Shown: positions 27,697 to 38,100, counted from the first letter of the stretch. The stretch: DNA of 64,000 bases from Prevotella sp. MA2016 (GCF_000619825.1 NZ_JHUW01000007.1:186001-250000); one strand, 5' to 3'. Notes: a model not told the origin generated them from the sequence alone. Program-made: numbers and translations.

Positions 27697-30600
27697 CTAT
27701 CTCGTCAGCGAGAATTTCATTGACAAGCCGAAGTCGTAAGTGGTAGTAGGATAGCTGTTGCTAGCAAGCAATGGCGTGTTGGTCTGACTATCGAAATAGG
27801 CTGTCAGCGTAAGCAGGCGCGACAAGGTGTAATCAGCCATAAACGAGAACTTAAAAGCAGAGTTTCCACTTGAAGCAGAAGACACACCCGAGGCGATATC
27901 TCGGGTGATGGCAGCCTGCTTGCGCAGCGATACATCCATGCGCAAGTTCAGATCGTGGTTGACGCCGGTTTTTCTAGCCGAGCTAGATTGGGTGGACAGG
28001 CCTGATCGGCCAGACCTATCAGACCTAGGGGTCTGCGCTTTGGCTATTCGGCGATTGCCTTTGGCACCAAAAAGATTAAAATCACGGATCTTATAGGCCA
28101 GGCCTATGACCCAGTCCTTGCTGAGCGACTCGTTGAGCTGCACGCTAGTCATCGAGAGGTTAAGTACACGGGTAGTGCGATACTCCACCTTGGCAGTAAG
28201 GTCGTTCTGGAACGTGGCATCAACACCCAACAACGGCGAGAAAGCCTCGTTGATGCTCACGGTAGAATAGCTGGTATTGACATAGCTACCAACACTATAA
28301 ACACTCTTATAAGCATGATTCAAGTTCAAGCTTTTAAGGTGCTCCTTCACCCATGACAGTTTAGACAGTCCACCATAGCGGATGCTCCAGTTGGGCAACA
28401 AGCGGGTAAGCGATGGGAAGATAGCCATCGACTTACCTGCTCCTGAGGTATAAGCCGACAGGAAAGCAGGAATCAACACCTCTGCCGAGTACTCCTGCCC
28501 TACCCGCTGTTGGAACTCAGGTATCAGTTCGCGGAAATGATCAAACGCTGCCGAGCGATAGCCGTTATTGGCATTGCCCATACCTGCCAGCGCCCCTCGC
28601 AAAGAGATGGTGGTCATATTAAAGCTGCCACTCAGAGTGGTGGGCATACCAGGATACATATACTGCACGCTCTTGGCACGGTTATCAGTACGTGAGGCTG
28701 TGAGGTCGATCTTCAGGTCGCGGATAGGTTCGAGCAATGCTTTTATCTGCAGGTCCTTGCTGAGGTTAATATTGGCAGGCGTAGAGACGCTATCTGCCTG
28801 CAGCAGCCAGTTGCGACTGAGGGCCTTATCGATATAGCCATCTCCCATCAGTCCAAAGGCGAAATCGAGACCTGGTGCCAACGTGCTGCCCGTCTTATTC
28901 TGACCCAGCATATCGCCCACATTGGGCATAAAACCAGGCAGCAGCATGGCATACTGGGTGCGATAACTGATGTTCACACTGCGCAGCATCATCAGCACCC
29001 GCAATAAGCCCTTATTGTTTTTGTTGGCTTTCTGCAGAGCCTTCACATGGTTATAGAGCGTGACGAGATTGAGCGCCACATTAAGATTGAGCTGACGGTT
29101 GCTGGTGATCGTGTTACCCAAGCTGGTGCCATCTTCCAATTCGGTGCCTCGCACCCATGTATATCGACCTGTATAAGAAGCATCGGCATTCACCCAATCG
29201 AAGATAGGCAACTTGTTGAGCGGCAACTGATACGAAGCTGATACCTGCTGCTGGTAGTCGAGCGGCGTACCCCAGTTGCGAATGCTCTGCTTAACCGAGT
29301 CTTTCCAAGCCACATACTGATCGGGATAGAGGTCTTTATTGATAGGTGTATAGGGTTCCTCAATCTCAGCACGGGTGGCCGACTGGAAGGTGAAATGCAG
29401 ATTCTTTGTAAAATCCCAACGTAAAGAGAAATCACGATTCCACAGGAACTGCTCTGAGAAGGTGAGTGGCAGGTTCTGGTTCTCCAGACTCTCCAGATCG
29501 CGTTCCTGCAATTCGTAGTAATTACGGGTCATCTCAGTATTAAACGAAACATTCTGTGGCAGATAGTTGAAGCCCAATGCCTTGGGGAAGTTGAGCCACT
29601 TCGACTTTCCCTTGAGATTCTTGAAAGGCTCCCATGTCTTATAGACTGGCGAGTAGCTGTAGTTGAGCGCGCCACGCCACTGGTCTTCTTTCTCATAGAC
29701 GGTGGTCTTGCCTGAGGTGTTACGATGCGAGTGACTATAGGAGAACGAGAAGTTGGCTGGGTCGTAAGGCATGGGGTGACGCTTGGTCTTCAAGCCCCAG
29801 CGCAGGTTAGACAGCGAGAAGTTGGTATTGCGCGTCTTGGTCACAGCAATACTCTCAATACTATCACGCTCATGGCGAGATGCACTCTCCAGGGCATCAT
29901 CCAAGCGCATATCCGAATCGAGCGGGTTATAACGTGGTCGCACTTCTTCATGGCTCACAGAGTAATAGAGGGGTGCACTGACTTTTGCCTTGTCAGGGAA
30001 GAACTTGCCCAGTTCAAGTTGGGCTGTGAAGGCATACTCCTTCTGCGTATCGGTAGAACGCTGCATCACGCTCTCTTCCAGTCCGCCAAATCCATCACTG
30101 ATATAACGACCAGAGAGATTGACAGTACCAAAATCTGAGAGTTGCACGTTCATATTGCCCGATGCAGCCCAACCTCCGTTGTTGTTGGCATCCATCAGGC
30201 GCAGCTCATTCACCCATACCTCGCCCGACTTCATCTCGTCTGACACATTGCGCACACCAATCATCATCACTTTCACTTCGCCCAGTGTGGGGTTACCCAT
30301 CACGCTCACCTTATTAGCAGGGCGACGCGGATCGATATCGGAATATAACTGATTGAAGCTGCCAATGCCCTGCGCCTTGGCCTGATTTCGCTGTTTCTTG
30401 AGTTTGGTAAACACATCCAGATTAATGTCGAGCATATTCTCCTCTGGCCACACCATACGGCGATCGGCTGTAGCATACTTGCTGTAGTCGCTACGGTCGG
30501 GGGTAAGCGAAAGCGGAATCTCATACTCATAGTAGTTATTCTTGTAGTCGCTACCCAGGCGCACAAACACAGCCAACTGTCCGTCGCGCAGTTGGGTGGC

Positions 30601-33600
30601 ATCGGGCACCAGGTGGTTGGCATGCACAAACATCTGCATGTGCTTATACTGGCGCAGGTCGAGATTCATATTACGATATACAGCCTTCGACTCGCCACGC
30701 TGCAGGTCTTTCACCACCATATTCAGCGCCTGCTCGTTGTTCTCAACCAGCTGGGGCTGCGAGGGGTCGGTGACACGACTGATGCCTGGTGGCAGCACGT
30801 AGTTCACAGGTGTTTTATCATTGTTCTCCTCAATGTTCACTGCACTCACCTCGAGCACACCGCCATCAGCACCTGTGCCCAAGCTCTGCTTATACACGCG
30901 CCACTCGCCACGCACCAGGTCGAGCGAACCGAATCGCAGTACGATGGGCTTCTGGAAACCCGTCATAAACATACGCATAAAGCGCACACTGGTGAAATCG
31001 CTGATAGAGCCCACCTTACGTTCATACTCCGTCAGTGGGATGCGGAACTGATACCAGTTCACACTGGTAGTGTCGCCATTGCGCAACTTCACGCTGCTGG
31101 TACGCATATCGGTGATAAAACAGTCGGCTGGAGGCGCACCATTGCGATAGGCCTCTAAGATGTCGGGACTGATACGCACCTTGTACTGGTAATAGCGTTC
31201 GTACTCATTCAGGGTATAGTCCTGGTTGATATCCTCCACATCAGGCCCACTCTTGTAGCTGGTATCGTAAGATTCGGTCTGATCTTCTGTCTCGGGCGAG
31301 TTACCTTGGGGATTATTGATACGCTTATAGCGCTCCAGAATACTCTTACGTTCGTTGTCGAAATCAGTGCCACGGAAATAATGATAGTCGTCGCCAGCAG
31401 GGTCGCGGCGCCATGACTGCAGGGTACTATCATTGGTCACCACACCACCCACGGCATTCAACCACTCGTGATAGGCACCATACTGCTGTTCCTCCTCATC
31501 AGTCAATCCGTTATAGCCAGTATCCTGTTTCTTGCGCGATCCCGTTGTAGTGGCAAAGGCATAGGTCTGACTGGCCTGTACGGGAATCTTTCCCCACTGG
31601 GTGGCAGTGAAGTTCTGACTATCATCCACAGGCATTCCACTCTCATAGAATTTCTTACCATCACGCAGGATATCCTCGCTCACCTCGCCTAAGTTGAAAT
31701 ACAGGTCGCCGGCATAATCGGAGGCAGTGCCTTTCTCACGAGTATAGATAAACGGATCGAGCAACCAGAACTCGATATACTCGATGTTGGCCTGTTCAAA
31801 ATCATTCGTCTCTATCTTGCGCATCATACCGCCCCATTTGGTAGCCGGCTGCTGCAGGGTACCATCACTGTTCAGATTGAGCGAGAGGTTATACGGACCA
31901 CGCTCCTGAGGGTAGTAAGCCAGATTCAGGACAGGCAGTGTAGAGGTAGCACCATTATAAGTGCTCTGGTCGCGGTTGGGATAGAGCTCCTTCACATACA
32001 CCTCGCGCACATAGTGGTTGGACAGTTGTTCCAGGTCGCTTTTGATATGAGCAGGCGTCAGCGTAGAACTGCGACGCGTAAAAATAGGATCCACATTATA
32101 CCAAGCCAGCAGTGCACGGTTATAGCCACTCGACACGCCCGTCTTATCGCTACTCTCCATAAACATAGAAGGCACACTCGACAGGGTCCACTCTTTGGGG
32201 TTGCTCATATCGAGATAGCTCTTGGTATTCTCGAAGTCATCTACATACGAGGCATTGTCCTGCGTACCACGGGCACGACCGGCTATCAGTTGGGCAAACT
32301 CACCGGTAAACGAGATATGCGACGGCGCTTTGACATGCAGGAAAGGAATCTTGTTGAGCATAGAAGTGAGCCACTGGCTCTCCTGTTTCCAGTTGATATT
32401 CAAGCCCCAGATGGTGTTGCTCAATGGCTCCTCGCCCATCGCCACCTTCGAGGTGAGTGCCTGCTCGCTCAGGTGCATCAGTGTACCACCAACGGTCAGG
32501 CTTTTGGAGAATTCATACTCCCAGTTGACGCCTAACATGGTTTTGCGCTGCATACCATACTCGGTGTCTGACTCCAATGATACGTTGACATTGGTACCTG
32601 CATCTATCAGACTCTGATTGAGAATGGTCACCTCGCCTGCCGAGTAATCCACCGAATAGTCGGACCCCTCTGTCAGTACCACACCACCAGCAGTGACCAC
32701 CACCGAGCCACGGGGCACATTCATGGCACCAAGAGAGATCACATTCGCGGCAGAGCCTTTAAACTGTCCCACCAGCATATACTTATCTTTCTCGGCTATC
32801 AGTCGGGCCACGGTCTTGGTGGAATCATAGAGTTCACTGAACACATATTTCTCAGCCTCTGACGCTGGCAGACCGCCACTCACAAGCTGCTGGCGCAGAT
32901 AGGCGCCAAACGGCTCTACCGAAGGCAGGAACACACGTCCGTCACTCACGGTATAGCCTTCCACAAAGTCGAAGTAGCCATTGGCATGCAGTTTATTGTT
33001 ATTATCCAATCGGTCGCAACCCAGCATCTTCAAGAGCGTGGTGTTTTTCACACGCTGATCGGGGATATAGGTCAGATAAACACCCGCCGTATCACTCTGA
33101 TATTTGATGTCCAGACGGAACTTGGTCTTTTCAACCTTCGAAGCCAGGTAGTACACGTTTTTCATCATCAGCTTCCAGTTGACCTGCGAGGGGTTGTTGG
33201 AGGTATTCTTCAACGCCTTGACATAGAGTGCCTTTGAGATATCAGTGATATCGGCAGCAAACTCACCCACCTTATAGGTGACACCACCCGAGGTAAACTC
33301 ATAGGCCACAGCCAGCACCTGGTCGGTTTGCAGGCCACTCTTCAACGACACGTAGCCTAAGGCTTTGTTCACGGTGTATTCGGATGGGGCGAGCAGTCGG
33401 GCACTCGACAGTTTCTCGTAGTCGCTACCACTCTCCAGCACACCAGCCAGCACACTGTTGGTCTGGTCGATATCACGCGCACCGGCATATTGCGTTGTCA
33501 GCACGTTATACAGTCCATCGGCATTATTATCTGGCACACGCATGCCGTTCTCACCGAGATTAGCCACAGCCACGATATTACGCGTATTCGAGGTGGTACC

Positions 33601-34536
33601 GGTCTTGTTGGTCACCCAGATTTCCACACGCTGGATTTCAATACCAGTAGTGAGATTAGGCAGGGTTGACATGGCCTGATCGTAGCGATTACGGAAGTAG
33701 TGCGACAGGAAGAAATGGCGGTTTTCCTCGTAGTCGGCCACATCCATCTCGAAAGCAGTGGTCTGCGTGCCACCTCTCGACGAGACACTCTTAGAAGAGG
33801 ATTTCTTTTGCGAGAGGACAGTCTGCAGTTTCAGTCGTCCGAACTGCATATCCGTACGCACACCAAACAAGCTACTGGCACCTTTCACCAGCGAATTGTT
33901 AGATGGGAACGAGATGTTACCAGCCTCAACCAGTTTGATAATCTCATCCTCCTTACCCTCATACTTCAGTTTCAGGTTCTGGGCATCGAAATCGAAAGTG
34001 GCATCTGTGTTATAATTCAGGTTCGTGTTCACTTTATCGCCCACCTTACCATTCAGGTTCAGATTCACTTTCTCATCGAAATCGAAAGCAGTCGTCTTAC
34101 GGTTACGGATGGGCAGCGATGGATTATCTATTTTCTTGATGTTGCCACCCACCTTCAGTTCGGCTGTACCCTGTGTCTTGATGCGCACGCCCCCAGGACC
34201 AAAAATCTTTTCGGCAGGTCCCAGGTCGAAGTGCATATCCATCATATCAAACTTATCCTTACCACCATTCTGGGTGTTCTCATCGTTCTTTTTCTTGAAG
34301 AATTCGCGCAGCGACTTTTGAGCCACCCACTGCTGGTATTCCTGAGGTGTCATCAGTTGTGGCACACTCAGATACGAGGAGCCCAGTTTGGTTCCCAGAT
34401 AATAGATATTCAGCGAGTCGTTGTATTCTACGGTATCGCGGAGGTTAGGTGGTTGCTGAAGGTAGTGCTTGCTCTGCGCATACGCTCCCGCGCACGCGAA
34501 CAAAGCCACCATCAGTAATCCAACAATCCGCTTCAT
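27697..34536 (-). CDS. sprA: Cell-surface protein SprA (type IX secretion translocon)
   Basis: 2279 residues from ATG 34536, within the usual 2200-2500 range. The signal peptide is MKRIVGLLMVALFACAGAYA. Family landmarks include repeated SprA N-domains (FDFDEKVNLNLNGKVGDKV; SLFGVRTDMQFGRLKLQTVLSQ, cited here in part) and very long beta-rich stretches ending in an aromatic strand (TTYDFGLSMKFSLTR). In Flavobacterium SprA is the large outer-membrane barrel through which type IX secretion cargo passes; other Por/Gld genes are not in this window. Near residue 2170 is a low-complexity RSDRSGRSGLSTQSSS stretch. ruvA is upstream on the same strand. The promoter box abuts the ATG. Confidence 0.93.
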   Translation of the reverse strand: MKRIVGLLMVALFACAGAYAQSKHYLQQPPNLRDTVEYNDSLNIYYLGTKLGSSYLSVPQLMTPQEYQQWVAQKSLREFFKKKNDENTQNGGKDKFDMMDMHFDLGPAEKIFGPGGVRIKTQGTAELKVGGNIKKIDNPSLPIRNRKTTAFDFDEKVNLNLNGKVGDKVNTNLNYNTDATFDFDAQNLKLKYEGKEDEIIKLVEAGNISFPSNNSLVKGASSLFGVRTDMQFGRLKLQTVLSQKKSSSKSVSSRGGTQTTAFEMDVADYEENRHFFLSHYFRNRYDQAMSTLPNLTTGIEIQRVEIWVTNKTGTTSNTRNIVAVANLGENGMRVPDNNADGLYNVLTTQYAGARDIDQTNSVLAGVLESGSDYEKLSSARLLAPSEYTVNKALGYVSLKSGLQTDQVLAVAYEFTSGGVTYKVGEFAADITDISKALYVKALKNTSNNPSQVNWKLMMKNVYYLASKVEKTKFRLDIKYQSDTAGVYLTYIPDQRVKNTTLLKMLGCDRLDNNNKLHANGYFDFVEGYTVSDGRVFLPSVEPFGAYLRQQLVSGGLPASEAEKYVFSELYDSTKTVARLIAEKDKYMLVGQFKGSAANVISLGAMNVPRGSVVVTAGGVVLTEGSDYSVDYSAGEVTILNQSLIDAGTNVNVSLESDTEYGMQRKTMLGVNWEYEFSKSLTVGGTLMHLSEQALTSKVAMGEEPLSNTIWGLNINWKQESQWLTSMLNKIPFLHVKAPSHISFTGEFAQLIAGRARGTQDNASYVDDFENTKSYLDMSNPKEWTLSSVPSMFMESSDKTGVSSGYNRALLAWYNVDPIFTRRSSTLTPAHIKSDLEQLSNHYVREVYVKELYPNRDQSTYNGATSTLPVLNLAYYPQERGPYNLSLNLNSDGTLQQPATKWGGMMRKIETNDFEQANIEYIEFWLLDPFIYTREKGTASDYAGDLYFNLGEVSEDILRDGKKFYESGMPVDDSQNFTATQWGKIPVQASQTYAFATTTGSRKKQDTGYNGLTDEEEQQYGAYHEWLNAVGGVVTNDSTLQSWRRDPAGDDYHYFRGTDFDNERKSILERYKRINNPQGNSPETEDQTESYDTSYKSGPDVEDINQDYTLNEYERYYQYKVRISPDILEAYRNGAPPADCFITDMRTSSVKLRNGDTTSVNWYQFRIPLTEYERKVGSISDFTSVRFMRMFMTGFQKPIVLRFGSLDLVRGEWRVYKQSLGTGADGGVLEVSAVNIEENNDKTPVNYVLPPGISRVTDPSQPQLVENNEQALNMVVKDLQRGESKAVYRNMNLDLRQYKHMQMFVHANHLVPDATQLRDGQLAVFVRLGSDYKNNYYEYEIPLSLTPDRSDYSKYATADRRMVWPEENMLDINLDVFTKLKKQRNQAKAQGIGSFNQLYSDIDPRRPANKVSVMGNPTLGEVKVMMIGVRNVSDEMKSGEVWVNELRLMDANNNGGWAASGNMNVQLSDFGTVNLSGRYISDGFGGLEESVMQRSTDTQKEYAFTAQLELGKFFPDKAKVSAPLYYSVSHEEVRPRYNPLDSDMRLDDALESASRHERDSIESIAVTKTRNTNFSLSNLRWGLKTKRHPMPYDPANFSFSYSHSHRNTSGKTTVYEKEDQWRGALNYSYSPVYKTWEPFKNLKGKSKWLNFPKALGFNYLPQNVSFNTEMTRNYYELQERDLESLENQNLPLTFSEQFLWNRDFSLRWDFTKNLHFTFQSATRAEIEEPYTPINKDLYPDQYVAWKDSVKQSIRNWGTPLDYQQQVSASYQLPLNKLPIFDWVNADASYTGRYTWVRGTELEDGTSLGNTITSNRQLNLNVALNLVTLYNHVKALQKANKNNKGLLRVLMMLRSVNISYRTQYAMLLPGFMPNVGDMLGQNKTGSTLAPGLDFAFGLMGDGYIDKALSRNWLLQADSVSTPANINLSKDLQIKALLEPIRDLKIDLTASRTDNRAKSVQYMYPGMPTTLSGSFNMTTISLRGALAGMGNANNGYRSAAFDHFRELIPEFQQRVGQEYSAEVLIPAFLSAYTSGAGKSMAIFPSLTRLLPNWSIRYGGLSKLSWVKEHLKSLNLNHAYKSVYSVGSYVNTSYSTVSINEAFSPLLGVDATFQNDLTAKVEYRTTRVLNLSMTSVQLNESLSKDWVIGLAYKIRDFNLFGAKGNRRIAKAQTPRSDRSGRSGLSTQSSSARKTGVNHDLNLRMDVSLRKQAAITRDIASGVSSASSGNSAFKFSFMADYTLSRLLTLTAYFDSQTNTPLLASNSYPTTTYDFGLSMKFSLTR

Positions 34537-34539
34537 ATC

Positions 34540-34547
34540 CAAAGATA
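34540..34547 (-). promoter_or_regulatory. -7 promoter box touching the sprA start codon
   Basis: TATCTTTG on the minus strand ends only 4 bases before ATG 34536, so transcription would begin at or within the start codon (leaderless), unless sprA is read through from ruvA. Confidence 0.5.
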
Positions 34548-34550
34548 ATT

Positions 34551-34624
34551 GGCACGAATTACACGAATTTCACGAATTTATGTCGCGAATATAATTATTC
34601 GTGTTAATTCGTGTAATTCGTGCC
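34551..34624. repeat. Intergenic inverted repeat (GGCACGAATTACACG type)
   Basis: GGCACGAATTACACGAATT at 34551-34569 is exactly complementary to 34606-34624. The stem extends by a further CACGAAT/ATTCGTG pairing after a small bulge. Related elements are at 42079-42166 and, as one arm only, at 7868-7890. It lies between ruvA and sprA. Confidence 0.85.
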
Positions 34625-34632
34625 TATATTTA

Positions 34633-35235
34633 TCACTTGATTTGCTTAAGGGCGAGTTTTACAACCTGCTCTACAGGAGCATCGGGCTGGGCCTGAAGAA
34701 TCTGGAGCACCACTTTCTGGGTGGGGGCTGGGGCAAAGCCAAGCATGGTAAGGGCCGCAATAGCCTCGTCCTTCACCTGGTTGTTCACTGGTGCCGCTAT
34801 CTGTCCACCAGCAGGAATCTCATCCGAGATACCCAGCGTCACGATCTTATCCCTCAGGTCAACGATGATACGCTGAGCCGTCATTTTACCGATGCCCTTC
34901 ACATTCTGTATCAGCTTGGCATTGCCTGTTGAGATGGCATTGCAAAGCTCGGCCACACTCATGCCCGAGAGCATCATGCGGGCTGTGTTGGCACCCACAC
35001 CACTCACCGTTATCAACAAGAGGAACATCTCGCGCTCTTTCTTGTTTACAAAACCAAACAACTGATGTGCATCCTCGCGAATGGCCTCATAGACATAGAG
35101 CTTCACTTCTTTTTTCCCTTGAATGGCACTGAAAGTGTTCAGTGAAATGTTCAAACCATATCCGATTCCAGCCGCTTCGATGGTTGCTAAAGCTGGGGTT
35201 AACTCGGTCAGTTCACCCTTAATATATTCTATCAT
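34633..35235 (-). CDS. ruvA: Holliday junction branch-migration protein RuvA
   Basis: 200 residues. The N-terminal OB domain is [20 protein letters not shown]. The HhH-containing domain II has [19 protein letters not shown] and [20 protein letters not shown], and domain III is the C-terminal three-helix domain that contacts RuvB ([20 protein letters not shown]). The tetramer binds four-way junctions and recruits RuvB. No clear TAnnTTTG box is seen in the 200-base gap to ddh on the minus strand. Confidence 0.95.
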   Translation of the reverse strand: MIEYIKGELTELTPALATIEAAGIGYGLNISLNTFSAIQGKKEVKLYVYEAIREDAHQLFGFVNKKEREMFLLLITVSGVGANTARMMLSGMSVAELCNAISTGNAKLIQNVKGIGKMTAQRIIVDLRDKIVTLGISDEIPAGGQIAAPVNNQVKDEAIAALTMLGFAPAPTQKVVLQILQAQPDAPVEQVVKLALKQIK

Positions 35236-35385
35236 AACTTACTATTTTGTATATATACACCTTAATAAACGTTCGGTTCTTACATTTTATTGTATTTTTA
35301 ACCAAGAAAGTTTCAATTCGCCACAAAATAAAAGTTTTAAGATATTTTTTAAGGTAAATAGTTATGTCATTTAAGATAAAAACAT

Positions 35386-35393
35386 TAATTTTG
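35386..35393 (+). promoter_or_regulatory. -7 promoter box of ddh
   Basis: TAATTTTG, 43 bases before ATG 35437. The 35236-35436 gap otherwise shows only AT-rich sequence. Confidence 0.6.
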
Positions 35394-35436
35394 CAACCGC
35401 AAACAGAGAAAAAATCAACAAAAGATTAAGATAGAT

Positions 35437-36336
35437 ATGAAAAAAATCAGAGCAGCCGTAGTTGGATACGGCAACATCGGTAAGTATGCACTTGAGGCTC
35501 TTGAAGCCGCTCCCGATTTTGAGGTAGCAGGTATCGTACGTCGTAATGGCGCTGAGAACAAGCCTGCCGAACTGGCACAGTATGAAGTAGTAAAAGACAT
35601 CCGCGAGCTGAAAGATGTGGATGTAGCTATCCTGGCCACTCCTACCCGCTCTTGCGAGGAGTATGCTAATCAGATTCTGCCTTTGGGCATCAACACTGTT
35701 GATTCATTCGATATCCACACCCAGATTCGTGGCTACCGTGAGCGTCTGATGAAATTGAACAAGGAGACCAACACTGTCAGTGTGATTGCTGCTGGTTGGG
35801 ACCCAGGTTCAGATTCTATCGTACGTACACTCATGCAGAGCTTGGCTCCAAAGGGTCTGAGCTACACCAACTTCGGTCCTGGTATGTCAATGGGCCATAG
35901 CGTATGTGTACGTTCTAAGGAGGGCGTTAAGAACGCTCTGAGCATGACTATCCCCTTGGGCGAGGGTATCCACCGCCGTATGGTATATGTAGAACTTGAG
36001 GATGGTGCTAATCTCGAGGAGGTAACCAAGGCCATCAAGGCTGACCCTTACTTCGCTAGCGACGAGACACATGTATTCGAGGTAGAGAGCGTGGATGATG
36101 TACGCGATATGGGCCATGGTGTAAACCTGGTACGCAAGGGTGTGAGCGGTAAGACTCAGAACCAGCGTCTGGAGTTCAACATGAGCATCAACAACCCTGC
36201 CCTCACTGGTCAGGTTCTGGTAAACGTGGCTCGTGCTTCTATGCGTCTTGAACCAGCATGCTACACCATGGTAGAGATTCCTGTTATCGACATGCTGCCT
36301 GGTGATCGTGCCGACCTTATTGAGCATCTCGTATAA
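35437..36336 (+). CDS. ddh: meso-Diaminopimelate D-dehydrogenase
   Basis: 299 residues. The N-terminal Rossmann fold is IRAAVVGYGNIGKYALEALE. The substrate domain contains DSFDIHTQIRGYRERLMKLN, AAGWDPGSDSIVRTLMQSLAP and GPGMSMGHSVCVRSK, the family signature. It makes meso-DAP directly from tetrahydrodipicolinate with NADPH and ammonia, the one-step branch of lysine and peptidoglycan precursor synthesis used by some Bacteroidales. purN starts at the very next base after the stop. Confidence 0.93.
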   Translation: MKKIRAAVVGYGNIGKYALEALEAAPDFEVAGIVRRNGAENKPAELAQYEVVKDIRELKDVDVAILATPTRSCEEYANQILPLGINTVDSFDIHTQIRGYRERLMKLNKETNTVSVIAAGWDPGSDSIVRTLMQSLAPKGLSYTNFGPGMSMGHSVCVRSKEGVKNALSMTIPLGEGIHRRMVYVELEDGANLEEVTKAIKADPYFASDETHVFEVESVDDVRDMGHGVNLVRKGVSGKTQNQRLEFNMSINNPALTGQVLVNVARASMRLEPACYTMVEIPVIDMLPGDRADLIEHLV

Positions 36337-36903
36337 ATGAACATAGCGATTTTCGTATCAGGTAGCGGTACGAACTGCGAAAACCTGATTAAATATTTTG
36401 CTGGCTCCGAGCGCGTGAACTGCGCGCTCGTGGTCAGCAATAAGTTTGATGCCTATGCCTTGGTTCGCGCTGAGCGCTTAGGCGTGCCAACAGCTGTTAC
36501 ACCTAAAGCCGAACTGAATAACCCCGACGTCATGCTGCCACTCCTGAAGAAGTACAGCATCGACTTCATCGTCTTGGCAGGTTTTCTGCCCATCGTACCC
36601 AGTTTTCTCATCGATGCCTATCCTCGCCGCATCATCAACATCCACCCTGCCCTGTTACCCAAATATGGCGGTAAGGGTATGTGGGGGCACCATGTGCATG
36701 AGGCCGTGAAAGAGGCTGGTGAGACAGAGACGGGTATGACCGTACACTGGGTGACCCCTGTGTGCGACTCAGGCGAGATCATCGCCCAATATAAAGTGGC
36801 GCTCTCTCCCGAAGATACTGTAGAAGATATCGCAGAGAAAGAGCACATACTGGAAATGAAATATTATCCAAAAGTGATAGAAGAGGTACTGAATAATCTA
36901 TAG
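36337..36903 (+). CDS. purN: Phosphoribosylglycinamide formyltransferase
   Basis: 188 residues. The N-terminus MNIAIFVSGSGTNCENLIKY carries the phosphate-binding SGSGTN. The catalytic region is NIHPALLPKYGGKGMWGHHV (Asn-x-His) and the formyl-binding Asp lies in TVHWVTPVCDSGEII. It transfers a formyl group from 10-formyl-THF to GAR in purine synthesis. It starts directly after the ddh stop with no gap, so translation is coupled. Confidence 0.95.
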   Translation: MNIAIFVSGSGTNCENLIKYFAGSERVNCALVVSNKFDAYALVRAERLGVPTAVTPKAELNNPDVMLPLLKKYSIDFIVLAGFLPIVPSFLIDAYPRRIINIHPALLPKYGGKGMWGHHVHEAVKEAGETETGMTVHWVTPVCDSGEIIAQYKVALSPEDTVEDIAEKEHILEMKYYPKVIEEVLNNL

Positions 36904-36922
36904 AAAAGACTAAAAGAATTTT

Positions 36923-38062
36923 ATGAAAAAAGGAAAACTGTTTACTACACTCTTGCTTGCTGCCATAACCACATCAGCGTTTGCTGGCAAGAAGATGACA
37001 GCAGCCGACGTAGCAAAATACGAGAGCGAGCTGCTGACTGAATGGAAGGACTCTGTGCGCCAGGCACTGAGCAGCACGTACGACAGCAAGAAGATGGTTA
37101 TCGGCTCAAACACCATGCCACTGCATTGGAGTGTGTTTGGCGAGAAACCAGCCGATGGCTATGCCTTGTACATCTCGCTGCATGGTGGTGGCGGTGCTCC
37201 CAGTGAACTGAACGACGGACAGTGGGAGAACCAGAAGCGACTCTACCACCCCAAGAACGCCGTATATCTTTGCCCTCGTGCCATCACCGACACCTGGAAC
37301 CTGCATTTCGTTCCCGAGGCAGATGCGTTCTATCGTAACATCATCATGATGGCCGAGGCGATGTTCGACGTCAATCCCAACAAGGTTTATGTGATGGGCT
37401 ATTCGGCTGGTGGCGATGGCGTATGGCGCTTGGCACCACGCATGGCCGACTACTGGGCTGCTGCCTCGATGATGGCTGGACACCCAGGCGACGTGTCGCT
37501 GGTAAATCTGCGCAACGTGCCATTCATGATCTGGTGCGGCGAACTGGATACTGCCTACGAACGCGACCAGCGCTGTAAGGAGCGCATCGCTGAGATGGCC
37601 ACCCTGCACAGTCAGGATCCAGAGGGTTACATCAACGAGGGTCATATCGTAAAGGGCAAAGGTCACTGGATGGAGCGCCAGGACAGCGTAGCTGTGGATT
37701 GGATGGCTCAGTATCAGCGCAATCCCTATCCCAAGAAGATTGTATGGCGCCAGGAAGAGGTCACCAAGCCTCATTTCTACTGGCTCAGCGCACCTGCCAA
37801 CGAGATAGAGCGCGGCAAGGAGGTGACTGCCACCTACGAGGGTAACACCATCAATATCAGTAAGTGCGACTATGCCACACTCACCGTGTCGCTCAATGAT
37901 AAGATGATGAATCTCGACAAACCCGTCACGGTTACCTATCAGGGCAAGACGCTTTTTAAAGGTAAGGTAAAGAGACAGGCCTGCACCATGCGCCAGACAT
38001 TGTTTGAACGCAATGACCCGTCCTATATCTTCACGGCACAGATAGAAGTAAAACTCAAATAA
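36923..38062 (+). CDS. Secreted alpha/beta-hydrolase-fold protein
   Basis: 379 residues with signal peptide MKKGKLFTTLLLAAITTSAFA. The hydrolase fold runs from about 75 to 275: SLHGGGGAPSELND (oxyanion-type loop), nucleophile elbow GYSAGGDGVW (about 152-161), WCGELDTAYE (acid region) and GKGHWMERQD (His). A C-terminal beta-sandwich (about 285-379, KVTATYEGNTI-like) resembles a small appended domain. This is a peptidase- or esterase-like secreted enzyme; the substrate is unknown. It follows purN by 19 bases but has its own signal peptide, so co-transcription is more likely positional than functional. Confidence 0.8.
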   Translation: MKKGKLFTTLLLAAITTSAFAGKKMTAADVAKYESELLTEWKDSVRQALSSTYDSKKMVIGSNTMPLHWSVFGEKPADGYALYISLHGGGGAPSELNDGQWENQKRLYHPKNAVYLCPRAITDTWNLHFVPEADAFYRNIIMMAEAMFDVNPNKVYVMGYSAGGDGVWRLAPRMADYWAAASMMAGHPGDVSLVNLRNVPFMIWCGELDTAYERDQRCKERIAEMATLHSQDPEGYINEGHIVKGKGHWMERQDSVAVDWMAQYQRNPYPKKIVWRQEEVTKPHFYWLSAPANEIERGKEVTATYEGNTINISKCDYATLTVSLNDKMMNLDKPVTVTYQGKTLFKGKVKRQACTMRQTLFERNDPSYIFTAQIEVKLK

Positions 38063-38066
38063 AACA

Positions 38067-38100
38067 AAAACGCTGTAGAAATCAATCTACAGCGTTTTTT
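38067..38100. terminator. Bidirectional terminator overlapping the lpdA stop
   Basis: AAAACGCTGTAGA (38067-38079) pairs with TCTACAGCGTTTT (38086-38098), with A and T tracts on both sides. The lpdA stop at 38082-38084 and its last codons lie inside the hairpin. Confidence 0.85.
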
